From Cytophagales bacterium (GTDB taxonomy: Bacteria; Bacteroidota; Bacteroidia; Cytophagales; Spirosomataceae), in NCBI GenBank assembly GCA_024742395.1, contig JANSYO010000031.1, positions 1 through 49,030 of the forward strand: 49,030 bases of DNA, in the 5' to 3' direction. The translations under genes and the position numbers were made by a program. Shown here one piece after another: positions 42,999-49,030 of this stretch. Position 1 is the first letter of the stretch, and the number at the start of each line of letters is the position of its first letter. The notes below the pieces were generated by a model. It had not been told where the DNA came from, ran no database searches, and saw only the letters and a list, made by a program, of their open reading frames with translations.

Positions 42999-43631
42999 TT
43001 ACCTGGGTAACCTTTTGGCATACCAGGTCATTTGACCACGATGATTTGCATAATGTTCTGCCACATGAAACCATTTACAATAGTTGTTCCAGTTCCACTC
43101 TTTGGTTTCACCAGAAAGCAACCATTTATCGTCCCGTGTTTGCATTCCTTTTTTCGTGTTCTCCCTAACTTCTCTAAAAGCCTCCTCATAATAGCTTAGT
43201 GGATTGCCTTTAATCTCCTTTCGTGCAGTCTCGCCCAGTTCCATGGCTACTCCCCATTTTTGCTTATTCTCAGTTGAAAAGTCTTCCAATCCAAAGAAAG
43301 TCAAATCCTGGTAAACCACCTCCACAGCCGCCAAATGCATTATTAGGGAACCAATGGAATTAGACTCATCATCATAGATAAAGTCAAGCTGTTCTACAGA
43401 CATATCTCTATTGTACTGAATCACTGAGTTGCTGAGCCAATCTAACATAGAAACCAAAGTACCAATATGTGGCGTAAAACCCTGTTTTGGACCAATATGA
43501 TTGATATTATCATCAAGATGCTGTGGTTTTGCCATACCGTTTTTGGGCAAAAAAAGAGCAGCTCCACCCAGGCCCATCATAGATAAATTGCTTACAAAAT
43601 TTCTTCTGTTAAATAGATTTTCGTTATTCAT
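42999..43631 (-). CDS. DinB-like exported protein
   Basis: A 210-residue protein with a Tat-like N-terminus (NRRNFVSNLSMMGLGGAALF) and a four-helix DinB-superfamily body. Potential metal ligands are His in IMHLAAVE (near 98) and two His in HVAEHYANHRGQMTW near the C-terminus. DinB-fold proteins include thiol-dependent transferases such as those using bacillithiol, but many are uncharacterised. Export of a DinB-like protein is unusual. It lies 46 nt downstream of the phospholipase D-family gene on the same strand. Confidence 0.75.
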   Translation of the reverse strand: MNNENLFNRRNFVSNLSMMGLGGAALFLPKNGMAKPQHLDDNINHIGPKQGFTPHIGTLVSMLDWLSNSVIQYNRDMSVEQLDFIYDDESNSIGSLIMHLAAVEVVYQDLTFFGLEDFSTENKQKWGVAMELGETARKEIKGNPLSYYEEAFREVRENTKKGMQTRDDKWLLSGETKEWNWNNYCKWFHVAEHYANHRGQMTWYAKRLPR

Positions 43632-43677
43632 GGTATGTAGATAAAGAGGTGAAAGAAGTAATATTTGCTATAACGAA

Positions 43678-44976
43678 TTAAAGAAATGGATTAATACGTG
43701 GAACAATAAAATACCTTAAGCTATTCACAAAGATTCTACGAATTAGTTTTGGACTTCTGATGGGTTCATTTTCTTCGGTGAGCTGGGTGGAACTAAGGAA
43801 GTCGTTAGCCATAGACTTCTGCAGGGCTGTTTTAAAAGACTGGCCTTTTATAAAGGCAGCTATTTCCTTGTTTAAATTCAATGATCTAGGGTCAATATTC
43901 ATTGAACCTACCAAGCTGATATCGTCTACAATCATTGATTTAGAATGAAACCTTTCCAGACCTCTAAACTCATAAAGCTTAACTCCCATCTCAAAAATCT
44001 CCTCTCGTCCATTTATATAGGCAGACTGAGCCAAGATTCCGTCGGTTGACAAATTCGAGTTCGTAAGGATTTTTATCTCAGTATTCATTTTTGAAAGCCC
44101 ATATAGCAGGTGATATAATTCATCGGTTAGAATTAAATAAGGACTTTGAATTATCACCGTGTCTTTTGCCGCAGCAAGGGTGGAAATCAAATCTTTGGCT
44201 ACTGTACCTGAGCTATACTTATTCAAGCCTGGTTTATCATAAGAAAGTGCGAATGAATCTACCTCAATGAATTCATTTTGCCACAAACACTCAGAGGCAT
44301 CTCTCAGTATCTCTCTTTCAATAATTGCCTGATTGACAGAAAACAAATCATGAATCAGGCGTGTGTCTCTTTTAGCACATTGCTTTTTACTTTTTAAGCA
44401 TGTAAAAAAGGGCCATTGCTTGCTCTTGCTAATTAAGCCAGAATGATAAAACTCAAAAAACACCTCACGGATCTCATTTACATCAGGCCCGTTTATGAGT
44501 ATATCTCTATCTCTGAAATTTCGATGATTAAGACCATAGTACTCTGAGCCCATGTTTCTACCTCCAATAATTGCATACTTATTATCTGTTAGAAAAATCT
44601 TGCTGTGCAATCTGTACTTGGTAAACTTGCCCAGATTAAATCCTTTGAAAACATTGTAGTAATGTACCTCAATGCCCAGTCTGTTTAAGTACTTCAATAC
44701 CTTTGGTCTGAAATACTTATTGAGTCCATCGATTAATACTTTCACTTTCACACCGCGTTCGGCGGCAATCTGCAGTTCAGAAAGAAAAAATTTTGCAATT
44801 GAATCTTGCGTAAAAATATAAGTAGAAATCAGTATTTCGGTCTCAGCGTTTCTGATCAGATCTAGTCTGATCTGAAGAGCTTCGTGGCTATCATCAATGA
44901 TCTTAACCCTATTTTGACTAAAGGCAGCCATACTCATAGCTAAGCCTAAAAATAAGGTCAAAATTTTATTTATCAT
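43678..44976 (-). CDS. Secreted phospholipase D-family protein
   Basis: A 432-residue protein with a signal peptide (INKILTLFLGLAMSMAAFSQ) and two HxKxxxxD motifs, HSKIFLTD (about 150) and HSKSMIVD (about 350), each followed by a GG/GS-N segment. This is the phospholipase D/cardiolipin synthase superfamily, which cleaves or transfers phosphodiesters through a His pair. Lack of membrane helices and the signal peptide point to a periplasmic or outer-membrane enzyme rather than inner-membrane cardiolipin synthase. The ATG at 44976 is used; the open frame to a TTG at 45015 runs into the preceding terminator's T-run. Confidence 0.85.
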   Translation of the reverse strand: MINKILTLFLGLAMSMAAFSQNRVKIIDDSHEALQIRLDLIRNAETEILISTYIFTQDSIAKFFLSELQIAAERGVKVKVLIDGLNKYFRPKVLKYLNRLGIEVHYYNVFKGFNLGKFTKYRLHSKIFLTDNKYAIIGGRNMGSEYYGLNHRNFRDRDILINGPDVNEIREVFFEFYHSGLISKSKQWPFFTCLKSKKQCAKRDTRLIHDLFSVNQAIIEREILRDASECLWQNEFIEVDSFALSYDKPGLNKYSSGTVAKDLISTLAAAKDTVIIQSPYLILTDELYHLLYGLSKMNTEIKILTNSNLSTDGILAQSAYINGREEIFEMGVKLYEFRGLERFHSKSMIVDDISLVGSMNIDPRSLNLNKEIAAFIKGQSFKTALQKSMANDFLSSTQLTEENEPIRSPKLIRRIFVNSLRYFIVPRINPFL

Positions 44977-45013
44977 TAAAACAGTGGTTTGTTCAAAACT
45001 CACCATAAGACAC

Positions 45014-45043
45014 AAAAAAAGGTATGAGAGACCTCATACCTTA
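45014..45043 (-). terminator. Rho-independent terminator of the minus-strand operon
   Basis: GGTATGAG (45021-45028) pairs perfectly with CTCATACC (45033-45040) around a 4-nt loop, extended by AA/TT pairs. On the minus strand the stem is followed by a run of about seven T. It ends the operon whose last gene stops at 45074. Confidence 0.9.
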
Positions 45044-45073
45044 AAATGTTAATAAATAGCAAAAGGCTCTTTC

Positions 45074-45598
45074 TTACTTTTTTGTTAGTGTCATTTCAAA
45101 AAACTGAACTTCACGACCACCTCCCATATTGATAAACCCAGTTTCATGCCATTTACCATCTAAGTTTTCAATGATGTATTTGATTTTTCCTTGTGGAACT
45201 TCAAAACCCCATTCTATATTTCCATTCTCCATTACAGCGAAATCAGCATCAACTTTCCCTCCATCCTGTCTGTAGGCAGTCATCCCATATTCACCGGTTT
45301 GCGAATCATAAGTCACTATGCCAAAAGCATTATGGATGACGTTTTTGGTGGTCTTATCATGACCCAAACCCTCAAAGACAAAAATGGAACCTTTTAATTT
45401 AGGAGTGCCGGTTTCATGAATGGTAAAAAAGGATTTCTGTGGCCCCATTTGTGACCACCCTTCACCCTCCCATTCTCCTTCTAAAAAGGATAGTTTTTCA
45501 ATGGCTGCCAGATGTTCGTCTGAGGCCTTCATATTGGGCTGTGCTAAAGCACATAAAGGAAATAAAATGGTGGCAAATAATGTAGTTAATGTTTTCAT
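45074..45598 (-). CDS. Secreted DUF1579-like protein
   Basis: A 174-residue exported protein with a signal peptide ending CALAQ. The body is a lipocalin/nitrobindin-like beta-barrel of the DUF1579 kind: LEGEWEGEGWSQMGP, HNAFGIVTYDSQTGEYGMTAY and GNIEWGFEVPQGKIKYIIE. These often bind small hydrophobic ligands; the function here is unknown. It is the last gene of a three-gene operon with a winged-helix regulator, whose TGA stop lies two bases before this ATG. A terminator follows. Confidence 0.75.
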   Translation of the reverse strand: MKTLTTLFATILFPLCALAQPNMKASDEHLAAIEKLSFLEGEWEGEGWSQMGPQKSFFTIHETGTPKLKGSIFVFEGLGHDKTTKNVIHNAFGIVTYDSQTGEYGMTAYRQDGGKVDADFAVMENGNIEWGFEVPQGKIKYIIENLDGKWHETGFINMGGGREVQFFEMTLTKK

Positions 45599-45600
45599 AT

Positions 45601-45894
45601 TCAATCTGTTTTAATGTCAATATAATTTTTCAGGCTTTTAACATATTCGGCAAAGGCCTTTTCCCCTGTTTTAGTTATTTTACAAAGGGTTTGCGGGTAC
45701 TTCCCTTTAAATTTTTTGTTTATTTCAAGATACTTGGCCTTACTGAGTTTATCGAGCTGAACGCTCAAATTCCCGGCTGTTGCTCCGGTTTTCTCCTTAA
45801 TCCACACAAACTCCGCCTGTTCCACATTCATCAATAGTGACATTACGGCCAGCCGAAGCTGAGAATGGAGTAAAGGATCTAAACTTTTAAACAT
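45601..45894 (-). CDS. Winged-helix transcriptional regulator (HTH_27 type)
   Basis: A 97-residue DNA-binding protein of the single-domain winged-helix family. The start FKSLDPLLHSQLRLAVMSLLM, recognition helix TAGNLSVQLDKLSKAKYLEI and the wing KGKYPQTLCKITKTGEKAF are typical. No ligand domain is fused, so control must come from a partner. It overlaps the upstream membrane-protein gene by 8 nt. A 12-bp palindrome between the operon's -33 and -7 elements is a natural operator for autoregulation. Confidence 0.85.
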   Translation of the reverse strand: MFKSLDPLLHSQLRLAVMSLLMNVEQAEFVWIKEKTGATAGNLSVQLDKLSKAKYLEINKKFKGKYPQTLCKITKTGEKAFAEYVKSLKNYIDIKTD

Positions 45895-46453
45895 CGTCTT
45901 TTTCGTTTCTTAGCATATGACCTGGTAAAAGGTATCCCAGAACAATACCCGCTACAAAAAGGCCAAGAACCACATCTATAGAAGGCATATAAAACGATAT
46001 AGAGGCGAGAATAAACATGAGAATACTCCCAAAAATGAAAGGTTTATAAGAAAGTATTGCACCATGAATGTAGGTAGCAATAGCAATTACCACCAAGACC
46101 AGCGGCAGCATCATCCAGCCAAGAACCGGGCTGGCACCAAAAAGAGTGGCAATTCCAATAGAAACCCCTAACCATACCTTGGCCACCATTTTGTCTATCT
46201 TACTAACTACCGGCCTTTCTCTGGCACTTCGTCGCATTTGATAAATATTGAAGACAAATCCCAGGAAAAAGAGCCCCCACACATAATTTGCTACAGGCAT
46301 TCCTACAGTGTTTTTCAAAATCATGAAAAGAGAGACAACTATTATGGAAAGGTAACCCCAAAATAGAAAGTATATACCGTGATGTCTCTTGTAATTGGTT
46401 TTTGAGGCATTAATCATGTCCTCAATAATTTGTAAACTTTTTTCTGTTTCCAT
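45887..46453 (-). CDS. Six-helix membrane protein of unknown function
   Basis: A 188-residue inner-membrane protein with about six hydrophobic segments: near 22-45 (HGIYFLFWGYLSIIVVSLF), 53-72, 90-110, 114-135, 140-158 and 162-180. The short Glu-rich N-terminus is cytoplasmic. I do not recognise a characterised family. It leads the operon and overlaps the winged-helix regulator by 8 nt, so the regulator may be tied to this protein's state, as in some membrane-sequestration systems; that is inference. Confidence 0.7.
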   Translation of the reverse strand: METEKSLQIIEDMINASKTNYKRHHGIYFLFWGYLSIIVVSLFMILKNTVGMPVANYVWGLFFLGFVFNIYQMRRSARERPVVSKIDKMVAKVWLGVSIGIATLFGASPVLGWMMLPLVLVVIAIATYIHGAILSYKPFIFGSILMFILASISFYMPSIDVVLGLFVAGIVLGYLLPGHMLRNEKDDV

Positions 46454-46473
46454 TGCTTTTAATTTGATACAAC

Positions 46474-46505
46474 CAAATATAAACTAGTTTACATTATAAA
46501 CCAAA
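46474..46505 (-). promoter_or_regulatory. Promoter with central 12-bp palindrome
   Basis: On the minus strand TTTG (46505-46502), 20 nt, then TATATTTG (46481-46474) make a perfect Bacteroidota promoter 20 nt before the ATG at 46453. Between them lies TAAACTAGTTTA (46480-46491), a perfect 12-bp palindrome overlapping the edge of the -7 box, a classic repressor position. Confidence 0.65.
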
Positions 46506-46620
46506 TATTAATGACTGCCATTTTACCGCTAACCAAACCTGAATGAATACAAGCTAAGGTTTTGCCCGTATCTTTCGGAATAATTGTTTACTCCTTTCCA
46601 GAAAAGGTTTTCAGACAACA

Positions 46621-49030
46621 TTGATCAAAAAAATAGGATACATATTTCTTACCCTACTCAGTATACACTCCGCTGTAGCACAGCAAAGGTCTATCAGTGG
46701 AAAGGTCAAAGACCTGGAGAGCAGTCTTCCAATTCAAGGTGTCAATATCAGAATAGAGAATACCGGTAAAGGAACGTCTACAGATACTCTGGGTGTGTTT
46801 TCTTTCAATCTTGACCAAATGGAAGGTAATTTGGTTTTTAGTTCGGTGGGTTATCATAGCCGCTCTTTTCCAATTGCTACACTCCCCGAAGTTTTTGAAG
46901 TTTTCTTAGTTTCTAGCACCACAGATTTGGAGGAGTTTGTAGTGACTCCGGGAGAGAATCCTGCCTGGGAAATCATAAGGAAAGTCAGAAAAAATGCAAA
47001 CCGCAATAATCCTCTAAAGTATGAAGCCTTTGAAGCCAAGGCTTATTCAAAAATGAATGTTCATGTAGAAGGTGCGTCAAAAGAATTATCTGATTCACTA
47101 ACCTCCTCGAAATCTTTGAACTTAATCATCATTGAAAACCTGGGCCAGCTATATATGAAAAAAGGCCAGCGAAAAGAGATTATCGAGAATACAGTATCCA
47201 ATGTTCCTAAGATGATTCCCATGAATGCACTTATGAATAATTCAGTAAATGTCATGGGCTTTTATCAGCCATATATCAGAATTGGCGGGGCCAACTATCA
47301 GTTTAGCGATGGTATTGGCCAACCAGAAAGGAATTACATAAATCCATTAAAACAGGGAAGTTTCAGGGTCTATGATTTCTATTTAAAAGATACATTAGTA
47401 GACGGAAACGACAGCACCTTTGTCATAGAGTTCAAACCATATGAGGGCAAATCAGTAGATGCCTTTGCTGGTGAAATACAGATAAGTTCAGACCTGTACG
47501 CACTTAAATATGTTCATGTTAGGCAGGCTGATAGCATGCAGGTATCTAACCTTATAATAGAGCAGAAATACGGGAAGGTTGGAAGCCGCTGGTACCCAAC
47601 CAGCCGGGAAATGAGTTTTGATTATCCGCTTATTTATAAACAAGACACTGCCATTCTAAAAGCAAGTTTTCTGGATGTAATGACAGAAATTCATGATTCT
47701 TTAAGTGTTCCCGTGTATTTCGATGGAGCCACCTCTGTAACCACCATAAAGGCAGATACCATTAGCCTGAAAGAGTTTGCTAAGCTCAGACCCGTAGATT
47801 TAACCCTTCAGGAAAAACTCACCTATCTTAAATGGGAATTAAAAGATAGGCCGCTGCTTCAAAAAGGCGTTGATTTAATGGAGATACCCAGCAAAGCAAT
47901 GCTCCAAAGTGCCATCATGCTAGGGCCCATGGTTTTGACTTTTGATCAAATGAATATCAATTACCATGAACTGGTTCGCCTGGGCTTAGGGTTTCAAAAT
48001 AAGTACCACGAAAATCCCCGTTTTGGACTTCGAGCCTCTGCTGGTTATGGTTTTGCGGATAAAGCCTTAAAATATAGCACTTCTGCCTCCTGGCATATAA
48101 CCAAAGACCGTTACAACAGACTGAGTGTTTATTCCTGGCAAGACATAGATCCTCCGGGAAGAACTGGTCTTTTGGGCCCAAATTACTCTGTTCCCTTTCC
48201 GGAGATTCATTCCTTTAGTTCTAAAGGCTATCTGGTTAACCAATACAAGAAAACGGGAGCCGCTTTCTATTTCAAACCTATTAAATGGACCTGGTTTAGG
48301 CTTTTTGCCGAAAACGAAAGAATCAGTGGCTTAAATTATCAACTTGAAAATGGAGAAGCACGACCTCGTACAAATTACCGCATTTATGGGCTTATGTTCA
48401 GATTTGCCAGAAATGAGACCTTCATCAGAACTGGTCTTTTTGAGCGAACAGTCACCCGGAGTTTCCCAATCATACAAGCTAAAATAAGAAAGGGAATTAG
48501 TCTTCAGGACAGAACAGAGTTCTCCGGTGCTGAGCTACATGTCACCCAGCAATTAAGATGGAAAAGGCTAGGTTCTACCCTTCTTAATATCTCTACGGGT
48601 TATACTGAGGGTTTAGTGCCTTACCATTACCTGTTTCATAAACAATACAATAGTGGTTTTCTGGGTGGTGGAAATAATGGTTTAATTACTGGAAACTTCA
48701 CTTCTTTGGCTTACAACCAATTCGCCAATATCAGAGTGTATCATAATTTTGGCAAAAACCTTTTTCGTCTCAGAACTACCTGGTCTCAGCCGGAAATAGC
48801 TCTGGGCTATAATGTTACCTGGAGCCAACTGGACGAAACAAAAAGCCCTTTAGAAGTTAATCTAAATGATTTTTCAACAGGAAATTATGAGGCTTCCATT
48901 TATGTGAACAATCTGATCAGATTCAGAATCATGGGCTTTTATCTGGGTTTTGGGGCCAGATACTCTTACAATCACTCCACGGAGTTCGTTGGAAATAAAC
49001 GTTGGGCCCTACGTCCACTCATCAGTGTGC
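46621..49030 (+). CDS. DUF5686 outer-membrane protein with carboxypeptidase-regulatory-like domain (partial)
   Basis: An incomplete gene: 803 codons to the right edge without a stop. The start is TTG at 46621, giving the signal peptide (M)IKKIGYIFLTLLSIHSAVAQ; no ATG in frame fits. Residues about 22-105 are a CarboxypepD_reg-like beta-sandwich (ISGKVKDLESSLPIQGVNIR). The rest is DUF5686, predicted to be a large outer-membrane beta-barrel with strands such as FGLRASAGYGFAD and FRIMGFYLGFGARYSYNHS at the end. The family is Bacteroidota-specific and functionally unknown. It is divergent from the winged-helix operon. Confidence 0.85.
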   Translation, partial: MIKKIGYIFLTLLSIHSAVAQQRSISGKVKDLESSLPIQGVNIRIENTGKGTSTDTLGVFSFNLDQMEGNLVFSSVGYHSRSFPIATLPEVFEVFLVSSTTDLEEFVVTPGENPAWEIIRKVRKNANRNNPLKYEAFEAKAYSKMNVHVEGASKELSDSLTSSKSLNLIIIENLGQLYMKKGQRKEIIENTVSNVPKMIPMNALMNNSVNVMGFYQPYIRIGGANYQFSDGIGQPERNYINPLKQGSFRVYDFYLKDTLVDGNDSTFVIEFKPYEGKSVDAFAGEIQISSDLYALKYVHVRQADSMQVSNLIIEQKYGKVGSRWYPTSREMSFDYPLIYKQDTAILKASFLDVMTEIHDSLSVPVYFDGATSVTTIKADTISLKEFAKLRPVDLTLQEKLTYLKWELKDRPLLQKGVDLMEIPSKAMLQSAIMLGPMVLTFDQMNINYHELVRLGLGFQNKYHENPRFGLRASAGYGFADKALKYSTSASWHITKDRYNRLSVYSWQDIDPPGRTGLLGPNYSVPFPEIHSFSSKGYLVNQYKKTGAAFYFKPIKWTWFRLFAENERISGLNYQLENGEARPRTNYRIYGLMFRFARNETFIRTGLFERTVTRSFPIIQAKIRKGISLQDRTEFSGAELHVTQQLRWKRLGSTLLNISTGYTEGLVPYHYLFHKQYNSGFLGGGNNGLITGNFTSLAYNQFANIRVYHNFGKNLFRLRTTWSQPEIALGYNVTWSQLDETKSPLEVNLNDFSTGNYEASIYVNNLIRFRIMGFYLGFGARYSYNHSTEFVGNKRWALRPLISV

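Noticed and set aside
44977-45015. TTG/ATG starts of the phospholipase D-family gene at 45015 and 45006
   Set aside because: The first sits on the T-run of the upstream terminator, and both put extra residues before an otherwise complete signal peptide at 44976.

Overview
The window is chromosomal DNA from a member of the Bacteroidota, most likely a marine or soil Cytophagales relative (Roseivirga/Fulvivirga-like; genus is inference). Several things point there. Two proteins carry C-terminal type IX secretion (T9SS) sorting domains (21837-26099 and 36639-38192). There is a DUF5686/CarboxypepD_reg outer-membrane protein, a paired DUF1800/DUF1501 locus and many small lipocalin-like lipoproteins. 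Promoters follow the Bacteroidota pattern (TTTG or TTG, about 20-22 nt, then TAnnTTTG), and A-rich leaders replace Shine-Dalgarno sites. The DNA is AT-rich and densely coding; no gap without a gene exceeds about 225 nt. I saw no rRNA, tRNA, CRISPR array, transposase or prophage gene.

Layout. 75-5215: a Ddl-like ATP-grasp ligase, an RNase H with viroplasmin domain and TrmN6 joined by 1-nt overlaps, then a GT2 glycosyltransferase and two tandem lipocalin-like lipoproteins. 5221-8287: rarA (minus) divergent from an acyl-CoA synthetase. 8397-14145: a five-domain secreted ThuA/sugar-dehydrogenase/cytochrome c protein, a helix-hairpin-helix membrane protein and a vanadium-haloperoxidase-like lipoprotein. 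14241-21783: rpiB, a polytopic membrane protein (minus), then a tight run of rbfA, a LolC/E-type permease, a small secreted protein, an M1 aminopeptidase and a radical SAM/SPASM enzyme. 21837-26099: a giant FG-GAP/VCBS T9SS cargo protein. 26129-28880: a small membrane-protein gene broken by one stop codon, a mercaptopyruvate sulfurtransferase (minus) and glycyl-tRNA synthetase behind a long, possibly structured leader.

28999-33453 is more accessory: a Xre/RES toxin-antitoxin pair, two tandem beta-propeller lipoproteins and a beta-lactamase-fold serine hydrolase. 33525-38192 holds an ECF sigma factor, a small membrane anti-sigma candidate and a CnrX/Spy-like membrane protein, followed by the DUF1800/DUF1501 pair. 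38195-40090 (minus) is a membrane-spanning one-component regulator with a small secreted partner. 40261-42877 contains a lipoprotein, an orphan ExbD and a secreted LamG-like protein. 42999-46453 (minus) contains a DinB-like protein, a secreted phospholipase D-family protein and a three-gene operon (membrane protein, winged-helix regulator, secreted DUF1579-like protein). That operon's promoter contains a perfect 12-bp palindrome. A DUF5686 gene runs off the right edge.

The most promising places for undescribed biology are the winged-helix operon with its palindromic promoter, the membrane one-component regulator with its secreted partner, the structured glyS leader, the sigma/anti-sigma/Spy-like module, and the nonsense-interrupted small gene at 26129. 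No single locus is clearly a new defence or mobile system; the only obvious conflict module is the known Xre-RES type.
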